Source of the DNA: Bacillus_I endophytica_A
GTDB lineage: Bacteria > Bacillota > Bacilli > Bacillales > Bacillaceae_H
Assembly (NCBI RefSeq): GCF_026790145.1
Contig: NZ_JALAMS010000015.1
Location: forward strand, 1 to 64,000
Reading direction: 5' to 3'
Length of the DNA stretch: 64,000 nt
Shown here: piece by piece, positions 9,766 to 18,560 of the stretch
How the letters are laid out: each line of letters begins with the position of its first letter
How positions within the stretch are numbered: position 1 is the first letter of the stretch
Translations under genes and position numbers: made by a program
The notes under the pieces: model-generated
Databases searched by the model: none
The model's input: only the letters and a program-made list of their open reading frames with translations
Told to the model about the DNA's origin: nothing

Positions 9766-11070
9766 TTATACAATATTTTTTTCAATTTCAATAACTTCTG
9801 CTTGTTTTGCCTCTTGCTTTTTTTTCTCTTTTGGTAATACAAGGTTTAAAACAACTCCGCTGATCGCTGCAAGCGTCATCCCATCAAGCTCAAGCTGATG
9901 TGTAATTTTAAGCGTTGTGCCTCCAACCCCGATTACAAGGATAATAGATGAAATCACAAGGTTACGCTTATCACTTAAATCGACTTTCTTATCAATCATC
10001 ATTTGCAATCCAGATGAAGTGATAATTCCAAAGAGTAAAATTGATACGCCTCCCATTACTGGTGATGGAATGCTTGAGATAAGAGCTGAAACCTTTCCAA
10101 CGAATCCGAACAAGATTGCAATCACAGCTGCTCCTCCGATAACGAACACGCTAAACACTCTTGTAATCGCCAGCACGCCGATGTTTTCTCCATATGTTGT
10201 GCTTGGAGGTCCACCAATTAACCCAGCAATCATTGTTGCCACTCCATCTCCTAAGATTGAGCGATGAAGACCAGGCTTTTTGATAAAGTCTTTTTCAACT
10301 ACTTTGTTCAGTACAAACAAGTGACCAATATGTTCTGACAGCGTCACAATCGCAATCGGAATCATGATAAGAGCCACATTCCAAGAAAATGAAGGTGTAT
10401 AAGCTAGAAACGGGATAGAAAAGTCTGGCATCGCAATCCAACTGGCTTCTTGTACTTGTTTGAAATCAACCAAACCTTGTGTTAAAGCGAAGATATAGCC
10501 AACAGCAAGACCGATAAGAACCGGGATTAAGCCAAGAAAGCCTTTAAAGTATGTTGAAGCAATGACTGTCACTCCCAATGTGACAAGTGCTACAAGTAAA
10601 AACTTGCCGTTGTAGTTTCCATCGCTATCATTCATTGCCATATTCACCGCTGAGCCAGCCAAGCTAAGGCCGATTACCATAATTACTGGGCCTACAACAA
10701 CAGGTGGTAAAAGCTTCATAATCCAATTTACGCCTGTTTTTTTAATAAGAAGAGCAACAATAGCATAAATTACACCAGCTAAAAATGTCCCAAACATCGC
10801 TCCTTGAATCCCGTCGCTTGCTTGAGCCGCAATGAGAGGCGCGATAAAGGCAAACGATGAACCAAGATATGCGGGAATTTGCCCTTTTGTGATAAGCAAA
10901 AATGTCAGTGTTCCAATTCCGCTTGAGATCAGCGCTATTGAAGGGCTTAGCCCAACAAGGAATGGTACAAGTACCGTTGCTCCAAACATCGCGAACAAAT
11001 GCTGTAAGCTAAGGGGCAACCATTTGCTTAAAGGTGGTTTTTCCTGTACACCAATCGTTTGTTTTTTCAT
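9766..11070 (-). CDS. pyrP: Uracil permease
   Basis: Integral membrane nucleobase:proton symporter (NCS2/NAT family) that imports uracil for salvage. The 434-aa protein is strongly hydrophobic with about 12-14 membrane segments and carries the family motifs LSEHIGH in the middle and GGPPSTTYGENIGV with the substrate-lining residues. Its position between the second and third attenuators matches the Bacillus operon. It ends in a charged tail with a Lys-rich stretch. Confidence 0.94.
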   Translation of the reverse strand: MKKQTIGVQEKPPLSKWLPLSLQHLFAMFGATVLVPFLVGLSPSIALISSGIGTLTFLLITKGQIPAYLGSSFAFIAPLIAAQASDGIQGAMFGTFLAGVIYAIVALLIKKTGVNWIMKLLPPVVVGPVIMVIGLSLAGSAVNMAMNDSDGNYNGKFLLVALVTLGVTVIASTYFKGFLGLIPVLIGLAVGYIFALTQGLVDFKQVQEASWIAMPDFSIPFLAYTPSFSWNVALIMIPIAIVTLSEHIGHLFVLNKVVEKDFIKKPGLHRSILGDGVATMIAGLIGGPPSTTYGENIGVLAITRVFSVFVIGGAAVIAILFGFVGKVSALISSIPSPVMGGVSILLFGIITSSGLQMMIDKKVDLSDKRNLVISSIILVIGVGGTTLKITHQLELDGMTLAAISGVVLNLVLPKEKKKQEAKQAEVIEIEKNIV

Positions 11071-11082
11071 CTGTTTCTCTCC

Positions 11083-11199
11083 TTAAATAAAAAACCTCTT
11101 TACACCGGAGGGCATAAAGAGGCGATGATAGACGTATCCTATCACACCACCTTTATGAGCCTCACAGGACTCCGTTTAAAAGGAGGTTTTTTACGTTTA
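11083..11199 (-). promoter_or_regulatory. PyrR-responsive attenuator between pyrR and pyrP
   Basis: The PyrR-binding loop AGTCCTGTGAGGCT is read on the minus strand at 11158-11171, preceded by a CCTCC/GGAGT-type stem, and the terminator arms CCTCTTTA and TAAAGAGG lie at 11095-11122 with a run of T after them. It is the second of three attenuators and allows stepwise control of pyrP and the biosynthetic genes. Confidence 0.9.
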
Positions 11200-11742
11200 T
11201 TATTTTTCCATAATTGTTACTTCATCAAGTTCGTCTACTTCTTTCAGCTTGACCGTTACTTTTTCACTCTTAGATGTTGGAATGTTCTTCCCAACATAGT
11301 CAGCGCGGATCGGAAGCTCTCTATGGCCTCGATCAGCGAGCACAGCAAGTTGAATTTGAGATGGTCGACCAATATCCACAAGTGCATCCATTGCAGCTCG
11401 CACTGTTCGACCTGTATAAAGGACATCGTCTACAACAACAACAGTCTTGTTTGACACTTCTACAGGAATGTCAGAACCTTTTACAAGCGGTTCATTTGTT
11501 TCTGTTGCTTTTGATAAATCATCACGGTAAAGAGTAATATCAAGCTCTCCTACTGGAATCGGCTTTCCTTCGATTTGTTCAATTCGTTCAGCAAGCCTAT
11601 TTGCAAGGTAAATGCCTCGTGTTTTAATGCCAACAAGAACGCATTCTTGAATGCCTTTGTTTCTTTCAATAATTTCATGAGCAATACGTGTCAACGCTCT
11701 TCTGATTGCTTGCTCATCTAGTACATTTGCTTTAATTCCCAC
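11200..11742 (-). CDS. pyrR: Bifunctional pyr operon RNA-binding attenuator / uracil phosphoribosyltransferase
   Basis: Binds the three attenuator loops in pyr mRNA in response to UMP/UTP and has side activity as uracil phosphoribosyltransferase. The type I PRTase fold is seen, with the PRPP loop VVVVDDVLYTGRT about residues 95-110 and basic residues that form the RNA-binding face. The 180-aa length is standard. The first attenuator lies upstream and the second directly downstream, so PyrR controls its own transcript. The start has the site GAGGTGAAC upstream. Confidence 0.96.
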   Translation of the reverse strand: MGIKANVLDEQAIRRALTRIAHEIIERNKGIQECVLVGIKTRGIYLANRLAERIEQIEGKPIPVGELDITLYRDDLSKATETNEPLVKGSDIPVEVSNKTVVVVDDVLYTGRTVRAAMDALVDIGRPSQIQLAVLADRGHRELPIRADYVGKNIPTSKSEKVTVKLKEVDELDEVTIMEK

Positions 11743-11900
11743 CTGCGTTCACCTCACTTCTTCATTCCATAAAAAAAGCATCCTCTTTGTCCGTGACTGA
11801 GAGGATGCCGGGTATAGTAAGCTTGCAGACGCCTGCTGCATCTGCGGTCCGTTTCCTTCTCAGCCTCACAGGACTGATGTTAAAGGGTCTTATTTAACTA
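11743..11900 (-). promoter_or_regulatory. PyrR-responsive attenuator in the pyrR 5' leader
   Basis: The minus strand has the PyrR-binding loop AGTCCTGTGAGGCT at 11862-11875, an antiterminator segment, and a terminator hairpin with arms at 11801-11808 and 11778-11786 followed by seven T. It is the first attenuator after the operon promoter and precedes the pyrR ribosome binding site. Confidence 0.9.
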
Positions 11901-11906
11901 CTTAAG

Positions 11907-11935
11907 ATTATGTCACCATTATAAGAGTTTGTCAA
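11907..11935 (-). promoter_or_regulatory. Sigma-A promoter of the pyr operon
   Basis: A consensus -35 TTGACA (11930-11935) and -10 CATAAT (11907-11912) are separated by exactly 17 bp. The -35 hexamer overlaps the rluD stop codon. Transcription would start near 11900, just before the first attenuator, leaving essentially no spacer between rluD and the pyr promoter. Confidence 0.85.
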
Positions 11936-12843
11936 CTTCTTTTTGCTAATAAATCAAGTAAGTCGCTGAACTCTTTAGGAAGCGGTGCTTCAAACTCTTT
12001 GTATTCTCCTGTACGTGGATGATCAAATCCTAAAATGCCCGCATGTAACGCTTGTCCATCAATATCAAGAGTCTTTTTTGGTCCGTATTTTGGATCTCCA
12101 GCAAGTGGGAAGCCAATATATTTCATATGAACACGAATTTGATGTGTACGACCTGTTTCAAGCTGACATTCTACAAAAGTGAAATCTTTAAATCTTTCGA
12201 GCACTTTAAAATGTGTAACAGCATCACGGCTGTTTTCATTTGTAACTGTCATGCTTTGACGATCTTTCTTATCACGACCAATTGGTGCGTCAATTGTGCC
12301 GTTTTCATGAGCAATTTCTCCATGAACAATTGCTTTATATCGTCTTGTTACCGTTTTAGCAACAAGCTGACTTACTAATGACTCGTGTGCTAAATCATTT
12401 TTAGCAACCATTAAAAGGCCTGACGTATCTTTATCAATGCGATGAACGATACCTGGGCGCATAACGCCATTAATACCTGAAAGGTCCTTACAATGAGCCA
12501 TAAGCCCATTTACAAGCGTTCCTGATACATGACCAGGCGCAGGATGTACAACCATGCCACGCGGTTTATTTACAACAAGCACGTCTTCATCTTCATAATA
12601 AATATCTAAATCCATTTCTTCTGGAACAACATCAAGCGGCTCTGGCTCTGGAATTTCAATAACAATCGTATCATTTACTTTTACTTTGTAGTTTCCTTTA
12701 GCTTTGCTTTCATTTACTTTGACGTTTCCATCTTTAATCCACTGCTGAATTTGCGTTCTTGATCCTTCAATCGAAGAAGAAAGTACTTTATCAAGCCTTT
12801 GTCCTGCTTGACTTTCTTCCATACTTAACGTAATAACTTCCAT
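11932..12843 (-). CDS. rluD: 23S rRNA pseudouridine synthase, RluD family (YlyB)
   Basis: Converts uridines in large-subunit rRNA to pseudouridine. The 303-aa protein has an N-terminal S4 RNA-binding domain (about residues 13-75) and the RluA-type catalytic domain with the aspartate in GIVHRIDKDTSGLLMVAK near residue 140. It starts one base after lspA stops, so the two are likely cotranscribed. It is the orthologue of B. subtilis ylyB by position; exact target uridines are not shown by sequence. Confidence 0.92.
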   Translation of the reverse strand: MEVITLSMEESQAGQRLDKVLSSSIEGSRTQIQQWIKDGNVKVNESKAKGNYKVKVNDTIVIEIPEPEPLDVVPEEMDLDIYYEDEDVLVVNKPRGMVVHPAPGHVSGTLVNGLMAHCKDLSGINGVMRPGIVHRIDKDTSGLLMVAKNDLAHESLVSQLVAKTVTRRYKAIVHGEIAHENGTIDAPIGRDKKDRQSMTVTNENSRDAVTHFKVLERFKDFTFVECQLETGRTHQIRVHMKYIGFPLAGDPKYGPKKTLDIDGQALHAGILGFDHPRTGEYKEFEAPLPKEFSDLLDLLAKRS

Positions 12844-13302
12844 TTATTTTGACTCCTTTTTTCCATCAAATAAAGTAAACACACATACAAGAATAACCCC
12901 TATCACAAGTGCAGAATCTGCAATGTTGAAGATTGGATAGTTGTAAGAAAAAATGTATGTATCAATAAAATCGACAACTTCTTTACGTACGAGACGGTCG
13001 ATAAAGTTTCCAATAGCTCCTCCAAGCATAAAAGCAAGTGCTACTTTAAGACGCGCTTCTTTTTTGCCTAGTTTTTGTATATAAACAATGATTGCTCCAA
13101 TCACGATAATCGTGATGAGGTAAAAAAACCACATCTTCCCTTCTAGTATTCCCCATGCTGCTCCTCTATTGCGATGGGATGTAATGTAAAAGAAATTTTC
13201 AATTACCGTAATGCTTTCTCCATACTCCATTTTTTGAACGACAATCCATTTTGTTAATTGATCAAGCGCAATAACAAATAGAGCAATCAAATAATACCAC
13301 AC
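12844..13302 (-). CDS. lspA: Prolipoprotein signal peptidase (signal peptidase II)
   Basis: Membrane aspartic protease that cleaves signal peptides of diacylglyceryl-modified lipoproteins. The 152-aa protein has four membrane helices and the catalytic regions GGAIGNFIDRL (Asp near residue 102) and YPIFNIADS (Asp near residue 128), plus NRGAAWGI. A GTG start is used, preceded by GGAGGAG. A possible extended -10 (TGCTAAAAT, 13431-13439) lies about 130 bp upstream. Confidence 0.96.
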   Translation of the reverse strand: MWYYLIALFVIALDQLTKWIVVQKMEYGESITVIENFFYITSHRNRGAAWGILEGKMWFFYLITIIVIGAIIVYIQKLGKKEARLKVALAFMLGGAIGNFIDRLVRKEVVDFIDTYIFSYNYPIFNIADSALVIGVILVCVFTLFDGKKESK

Positions 13303-13499
13303 AGCCGCTCCTCCTTCTCTAGTTACCTTTTCACCCTTCCTAAAAATAAGAAGAACCCTACTTCAAACGATAGGGAAAAAGGAAAAGGCTTTTCTCTGCC
13401 AGTATTTTGACGAATTTATTACCATTATGAATTTTAGCACAAGTTGGCCTCTATTTGAAATTCAAATTTAAAAGTGACCTTTTTTAACCCATAAAAAAA

Positions 13500-13528
13500 A
13501 GTTAGAAGCTTAAGTGCTACTTCTAACT
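13500..13528 (-). terminator. Terminator downstream of the DksA-like gene
   Basis: Minus-strand arms AGTTAGAAG and CTTCTAACT enclose an 11-nt loop and are followed by a run of T. It separates the ylyA-like gene from lspA. Confidence 0.8.
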
Positions 13529-13542
13529 CTTTTATCGCCATT

Positions 13543-13797
13543 TTAATGATATATAATTTCTTCCTCCGTGCGGGCCGTTGGCAGAGCTGAAAGCTTATGA
13601 TAAGGAATTTGTGCCCCTGTGCTCTCATCAACACCAAAAACACCAATTTCCAACTTTAAAAGCGCTCGTTCAACATCATCTAAATCATCTTGGATATACT
13701 GTCTAACTTGTGGGTTCGTACTAGCGGTATTTCGGTATAAACTCTGCCTAAGCTCATCACGCATTACAAGTAATTCATGTCTAATGCTCTCATACAT
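13543..13797 (-). CDS. Short YlyA/DksA-like protein
   Basis: An 84-aa helical protein between ileS and lspA, the position of ylyA in B. subtilis. The N-terminal half (YESIRHELLVMRDELRQSL) resembles the coiled coil of DksA/TraR-family RNA polymerase regulators, followed by DDLDDVERALLKLEIGVFGV, which matches the family segment leading into the zinc finger. The cysteine zinc finger itself is absent. An ATG at 13809 is in frame, but 13797 has the better GGGGG site 5 nt away. Function is inferred from position and partial similarity only. Confidence 0.6.
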   Translation of the reverse strand: MYESIRHELLVMRDELRQSLYRNTASTNPQVRQYIQDDLDDVERALLKLEIGVFGVDESTGAQIPYHKLSALPTARTEEEIIYH

Positions 13798-13920
13798 GCT
13801 ATCCCCCATCCCTGCTGTTAAAGTTGTTGTTAAGAGTAGTTATAGTGTGACCGGTTGGGACGTAAAATGTGCAACACAACTTTTTCCTTAAAGACAGTAA
13901 AAAAAGCCTTTTATCCATAA

Positions 13921-13952
13921 AAAAACCTCCGCATAGAAACGGAGGTTTTTTA
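13921..13952 (-). terminator. Terminator downstream of ileS
   Basis: A symmetric hairpin with arms AAAAAACCTCCG and CGGAGGTTTTTT, placed just after the ileS stop. It could work on either strand. Confidence 0.85.
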
Positions 13953-13955
13953 TCA

Positions 13956-16724
13956 TTATGCTTCTTTAATTTCCATATTGTCTACAATGCTTGCGCAGCG
14001 TGTGCAAAGTGTTGGATGATTTTTGTTTTCTCCAACTTCTTTTGTCACTGTCCAGCAGCGTTCGCATGTTTCACCTTCGGCTTTTTCTACTGTAATCGCT
14101 ACTTCATCAAAACGAGCTGCATTTTCAGGAGCTTCGTCTTTATTTCCAGCAATCTCAAGATCTGAAACGATGAAAATTTGTTTCAAGTCTTCTTTAATAG
14201 AAGAAAGAAGCTCTTTTGTTGTTTCGCTTGGATATAGTGTTACTTTAGCTGTTAATGATTTACCAATCACTTTTTCATTACGAGCTACTTCAAGTGCTTT
14301 TAACACATCATCACGAAGCGTTAAGAAACTGCTCCATTTTGTTAAAAGCTCCTCTGCACCTTGTACAACAAACTCTTGTGGCATATCTGTTAGCTGTACA
14401 CTTTCTTCTTCCACAGCTGGGATATGTGCCCACACTTCGTCAGCTGTATGAGCTAAAATTGGAGATACAAGTTTTGTTAGGGCAACAAGAGAATCATACA
14501 GAACGGTTTGAATTGCACGACGATCATGGCTGCTTTCTTCTTCAATATAAAGAATATCTTTTGCAAAATCTAGGTAGAATGAGCTCATATCAATTGTGCA
14601 GAAGTTATGAACAGCTTGGTAAACAGAAGCAAATTCATAGTTATCGTAGCCTGCTTTTACGTTTTTGATGAGCTCATTTAATTTCGCCATCATGTAGCGA
14701 TCAACTTCACACAAGTTTTCCATCTCAACGCGATGTTCACTTGGATTAAAGTCTGCTAAGTTTCCTAAAAGGAAGCGGAACGTATTGCGGATTTTACGAT
14801 ATACTTCAGCAACTTGTTTTAAAATCTCATCTGAAACGCGTACGTCTGCTTGATAGTCAACAGATGCAACCCATAGGCGGAGAATATCTGCTCCAAGCTG
14901 CTTCATGACTTTTGCAGGAACAACAACGTTTCCGATTGATTTACTCATTTTACGTCCTTGACCATCTAGAGCAAATCCGTGGCTTAATACGCCTTTATAT
15001 GGAGCTTTTCCTGTTACAGCAACAGCTGTTGAAAGAGATGAGTTGAACCAACCGCGATACTGGTCAGAACCTTCTAAGTAAAGGTCTGCTGGGCGCACAA
15101 GGTCTTCTCTTTCTTCAAGAACAGCTTGATGTGATGAACCTGAGTCAAACCAAACGTCCATGATATCTTGTTCTTTTGTAAATTCACCGTTCGGGCTTCC
15201 TGGGTGTGTAAATCCTTCTGGCAGAAGTTCTTTTGCTGTACGTTCAAACCATACATTTGAACCATGTTCTCTAAATAAGTTTGATACGTGTTCAATTGTT
15301 TCATCTGTAATAATAGAGTCGCCGTTTTCTGCGTAGAACACAGGAATTGGAACACCCCATGCACGCTGACGAGAAATACACCAGTCACCACGGTCACGCA
15401 CCATGTTATGAAGACGAGTTTCTCCCCATTTTGGCGTCCATTCTGTTTCTTTAATTGCATCTAGTAATTCGCTGCGGAAGTCTTTAATTGATGCAAACCA
15501 TTGTGCCGTTGCTCTAAAGATTGTTGGTTTCTTCGTACGCCAGTCATGCGGATATGAGTGGGTAATGAACGATAATTTTACGAGTGCTCCAACTTCTTCA
15601 AGTTTATCAACGATTGGTTTGTTCGCTTTATCATAGAATAATCCAGCAAACTCGCCTGCTTCTTCTGTCATAACCCCTTTTGCATCAACAGGGCATAGTA
15701 CTTCAAGTCCGTATTTTTGACTTACGATAAAGTCATCTTCCCCGTGTCCTGGTGCTGTATGAACGCATCCAGTACCAGCATCAGTTGTAACGTGCTCACC
15801 TAGCATGATTAGGGAATCACGACCGTATAGTGGATGTGAAGCAGTGATGTTTTCAAGCTCTGTTCCTTTTAGAGTGCGCACAACTTTGTACTCATCCCAT
15901 TCTACTTCTTTTGTAAACGATTCAACAAGGTCTGAAGCAATAACATATTTGCTACCATTTGCTTCAACAATGCTGTACTCAAGCGCTGGGTGAACCGAAA
16001 TTCCAAGGTTAGCTGGCATTGTCCAAGGAGTTGTTGTCCAGATGACAAACTTCTCATCTGTTAGAACGCCTTTTCCGTCTTTTACATCAAAAGCGACATA
16101 GATAGATGGTGAACGTTTGTCTTGATATTCGATTTCTGCTTCCGCTAGTGCTGATTCACTTGAAGGAGACCAGTATACAGGCTTAAGACCTTTATAAATA
16201 TAGCCTTTTTTCGCCATTTCACCGAAAACACGAATTTGCTGTGCTTCATACTGCGGCTCAAGCGTTACATATGGATTTTCCCAATCACCGCGAACTCCAA
16301 GTGCTTTAAATTGTTCACGCTGTCCATCAATTTGCTGCCAAGCGTATTCTTCACAAAGCTTGCGGAACTCAGCAATGCTCATCTCTTTACGATTTACACC
16401 TTTTTTCGTTAGAGCTGTCTCAATTGGTAAACCGTGCGTATCCCAACCAGGTACGTATGGAGCGTGGAAACCAGCCATTGATTTATAGCGTACAATAAAG
16501 TCTTTTAATACTTTATTTAACGCATGCCCCATATGAATATCTCCGTTTGCATATGGAGGTCCATCATGTAAAACGAAGAACGGGCGACCTTTTGTGCGTT
16601 CCTGTACTTTTTCGTAAATACTCATTCCTTCCCATTTCTTCTGCATTTCCGGCTCGCGCTTTGGAAGATTACCACGCATTGGAAACTCTGTTTTCGGCAT
16701 TAAAAGCGTTTGTTTATATTCCAT
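13956..16724 (-). CDS. ileS: Isoleucyl-tRNA synthetase
   Basis: Charges tRNA-Ile; class I synthetase. The 922-aa protein shows the HIGH motif as HMGH near residue 67, a CP1 editing domain with the TTTPWTMPAN sequence near residue 230, KMSKSIGN near residue 595, an anticodon-binding domain, and a C-terminal zinc site with CERCWT and CTRCAS. This is the eubacterial (mupirocin-sensitive) type by length and motif. Expression is controlled by an upstream T-box. The start has the site GGAGGTAAGGAA. Confidence 0.97.
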   Translation of the reverse strand: MEYKQTLLMPKTEFPMRGNLPKREPEMQKKWEGMSIYEKVQERTKGRPFFVLHDGPPYANGDIHMGHALNKVLKDFIVRYKSMAGFHAPYVPGWDTHGLPIETALTKKGVNRKEMSIAEFRKLCEEYAWQQIDGQREQFKALGVRGDWENPYVTLEPQYEAQQIRVFGEMAKKGYIYKGLKPVYWSPSSESALAEAEIEYQDKRSPSIYVAFDVKDGKGVLTDEKFVIWTTTPWTMPANLGISVHPALEYSIVEANGSKYVIASDLVESFTKEVEWDEYKVVRTLKGTELENITASHPLYGRDSLIMLGEHVTTDAGTGCVHTAPGHGEDDFIVSQKYGLEVLCPVDAKGVMTEEAGEFAGLFYDKANKPIVDKLEEVGALVKLSFITHSYPHDWRTKKPTIFRATAQWFASIKDFRSELLDAIKETEWTPKWGETRLHNMVRDRGDWCISRQRAWGVPIPVFYAENGDSIITDETIEHVSNLFREHGSNVWFERTAKELLPEGFTHPGSPNGEFTKEQDIMDVWFDSGSSHQAVLEEREDLVRPADLYLEGSDQYRGWFNSSLSTAVAVTGKAPYKGVLSHGFALDGQGRKMSKSIGNVVVPAKVMKQLGADILRLWVASVDYQADVRVSDEILKQVAEVYRKIRNTFRFLLGNLADFNPSEHRVEMENLCEVDRYMMAKLNELIKNVKAGYDNYEFASVYQAVHNFCTIDMSSFYLDFAKDILYIEEESSHDRRAIQTVLYDSLVALTKLVSPILAHTADEVWAHIPAVEEESVQLTDMPQEFVVQGAEELLTKWSSFLTLRDDVLKALEVARNEKVIGKSLTAKVTLYPSETTKELLSSIKEDLKQIFIVSDLEIAGNKDEAPENAARFDEVAITVEKAEGETCERCWTVTKEVGENKNHPTLCTRCASIVDNMEIKEA

Positions 16725-16777
16725 TTCCTTACCTCCACCTTCTAGTCATTTCCTATAAACGCTCGTTACGGCATAAA

Positions 16778-17050
16778 AAAAGAAACCAACTCATCCCCAT
16801 GAAGGGGCGAGAAGGTTTCCCGCGGTACCACCCTAATTGATTCGTTGACGATAGAAAAAAGTCAGCTCATCCTCTTTCACATTCTTAACGCGAATGAAAC
16901 GCCATTGTTTACTATAAGTTCAACATGGAACTCCAGGGTGATGTTCATTTCTTTTTTGATATCAGGCTTGCACCATCCCTGACTCGCTTGATCATAATTG
17001 AAAAGAAATTACTGTCCCTTTCTTCGTCTGTAGGGTAATCGAGCATTTTA
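16778..17050 (-). promoter_or_regulatory. T-box leader of ileS
   Basis: The T-box core AGGGTGGTACCGCG is read on the minus strand at 16819-16834. Stem I has the AGTA element near 17010, a distal loop with GGTGCAA near 16970, and a specifier loop in which ATC (Ile) at 16958-16960 is followed by A. A terminator with arms GAAACCTTCTCGCCCC and TGGGGATGAGTTGGTTTC (about 16780-16817) and a T run ends the leader. Uncharged tRNA-Ile is expected to favour read-through into ileS. Confidence 0.95.
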
Positions 17051-17056
17051 TTGAGT

Positions 17057-17086
17057 ATTATATGATAATTCTCCTTGAGATGTCAA
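17057..17086 (-). promoter_or_regulatory. Sigma-A promoter of the ileS T-box transcript
   Basis: Perfect TTGACA (17081-17086) and TATAAT (17057-17062) hexamers are 18 bp apart on the minus strand. The predicted start near 17050 agrees with the beginning of T-box stem I. Confidence 0.88.
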
Positions 17087-17108
17087 GATTTCTTCATAAG
17101 AAAGGGCG

Positions 17109-17618
17109 TTATTCGTCTTTCTCTCCGTCAACATCCTCACCAGCTGCAACCATTTGGTAATCCATCATATGATCCCAGTCATCATTATCCAGCATCTCAA
17201 GCTGCGCTTCAATAAGCATACGGAATCTTGTACGATATACTTTTGATTGCTTTTTCAGCTCTTCAATATCAAGCATAATTTTGCGAGATTTAGCAAGAGA
17301 CTCATTAATAATACGATCCGCATTTTTCTCTGCTTCTTTAATGATAAGCTTTCCTTCTTTTTGAGCATTGCGTTTAACGTCTTCTGCTGTTTCCTGCGCA
17401 ATTAAAATTGATTTGTTTAGCGTTTCTTCAATGTTTGTAAAATGACCAAGCTTTTCTGTTAGTTCGTGAACTCGTTCTTCAATTTCTTTCTTCTCTCGAA
17501 TAACTTGCTCATAGTCTTTAATAATTTGATCTAAAAATTCGTTTACTTCATCTTCATCATATCCACGAAATCCTCTGTTGAATTCTTTATTGTGAATATC
17601 TAAAGGTGTTAAAGGCAC
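17109..17618 (-). CDS. divIVA: Septum and pole site-determining protein DivIVA
   Basis: Coiled-coil protein that recognises negatively curved membrane at septa and poles, recruits MinJ/MinD and anchors the chromosome origin in sporulation. The lipid-binding N-terminal domain reads PLTPLDIHNKEFNRGFRGYD, with long coiled coil after residue 30 and the conserved KNADRIINESL segment. The GTG at 17618 gives the family N-terminus and has GGAGGTG about 6 nt upstream, so it is chosen over an in-frame ATG at 17636. Product is 169 aa. A small ACAGCG/CGCTGT hairpin (17669-17684) lies in the leader. Confidence 0.95.
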   Translation of the reverse strand: MPLTPLDIHNKEFNRGFRGYDEDEVNEFLDQIIKDYEQVIREKKEIEERVHELTEKLGHFTNIEETLNKSILIAQETAEDVKRNAQKEGKLIIKEAEKNADRIINESLAKSRKIMLDIEELKKQSKVYRTRFRMLIEAQLEMLDNDDWDHMMDYQMVAAGEDVDGEKDE

Positions 17619-17758
17619 AAGAGCCACCTCCATCAATTAAGTTCCTAGTTAAATTTGTATATTTCACTACAGCGTTTTCGCTGTTACCAAATAAGGCTAT
17701 CTAAACTACACATTGTCATATTCAACATTTTACATCACATTCCTGCCTTATTTAACAA

Positions 17759-18535
17759 TTATTTTAGTTTACCAACCGTTATTCGCCATTTTTCTTTCTT
17801 TGTCTTTCCGTTAATGCTAACAACACGAGCTCGTCCATGCCCTTTTAAAGAAAGAGTATCTCCTTCATTACATTCAAAAGAAGGTTGTTCAAGTGTTTTC
17901 CAGTTCACTTTAGCATGTCCACCATTAATAAGAGTTTGAACTTTTTGTCGAGATATGTTGTGGATGGACGAAAGAACAGCATCAAGGCGAAGTGATGAAA
18001 CCGTCGTTTCTTTCAGTTCTAATTCTTCTTTATTGTCCATTACGCTGTTTAGCGGTTTGGTTTGTAACGATACAGACGTTTTTCCCATTTTTGAAATGTT
18101 CATTTTCACAAAGGAGGACATCTCCCGAGCTACAATAAACTGAATCCGCTCTTCTCCAGCGATAATATCTCCATACTTTGAACGTCTAAGTCCAACAGAC
18201 ATTAGAGTGCCAAGTACGTGCCGATGTTCTAGTGTAACAAACTTTGACGCGTACTTGACTTCAAAAAGTTCAAGCTCATAGTCTTCTTCACTTGGCTCAT
18301 AATAGCTTGGAAATAAAAGAGCACGCTTTCTTTCTGCCCCTTCATAGCCACCAAAAAAAGAAACTTTTACATCCCCTTCACTTCCGATAATTGTATGCAC
18401 AATATCCTGTTCACGGGGATCTAAAAAGTCTGTGAGCTTTGGGCTATATTGATTTAATACTTGCCCTTGCCACTCTAACACAGCGTCAACGAACTCGTGC
18501 TCTTCTTTTCTGAAATGCTGATAAAGTTCTGTCAT
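17759..18535 (-). CDS. ylmH: RNA-binding S4 domain protein YlmH
   Basis: A 258-aa protein with an N-terminal YlmH domain and a C-terminal S4 domain (about residues 180-245, LRLDAVLSSIHNISRQK followed by GHAKVNWK). In B. subtilis YlmH has been linked to ribosome-associated quality control through C-terminal tailing of stalled nascent chains, and it lies in the conserved ylm division-associated cluster. It is separated from divIVA by about 140 bp and may be cotranscribed with ylmG. Identification rests on domain order and synteny. Confidence 0.9.
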   Translation of the reverse strand: MTELYQHFRKEEHEFVDAVLEWQGQVLNQYSPKLTDFLDPREQDIVHTIIGSEGDVKVSFFGGYEGAERKRALLFPSYYEPSEEDYELELFEVKYASKFVTLEHRHVLGTLMSVGLRRSKYGDIIAGEERIQFIVAREMSSFVKMNISKMGKTSVSLQTKPLNSVMDNKEELELKETTVSSLRLDAVLSSIHNISRQKVQTLINGGHAKVNWKTLEQPSFECNEGDTLSLKGHGRARVVSINGKTKKEKWRITVGKLK

Positions 18536-18560
18536 TATACCACTCTGCTTGCTTTAAAAT

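Noticed and set aside
13434..13646. 70-codon minus-strand frame overlapping the DksA-like gene
   Set aside because: Runs through a terminator and overlaps a better candidate in another frame.
14255..15460. Long secondary frames inside ileS on both strands
   Set aside because: Codon-bias shadows of a conserved gene with all its motifs.
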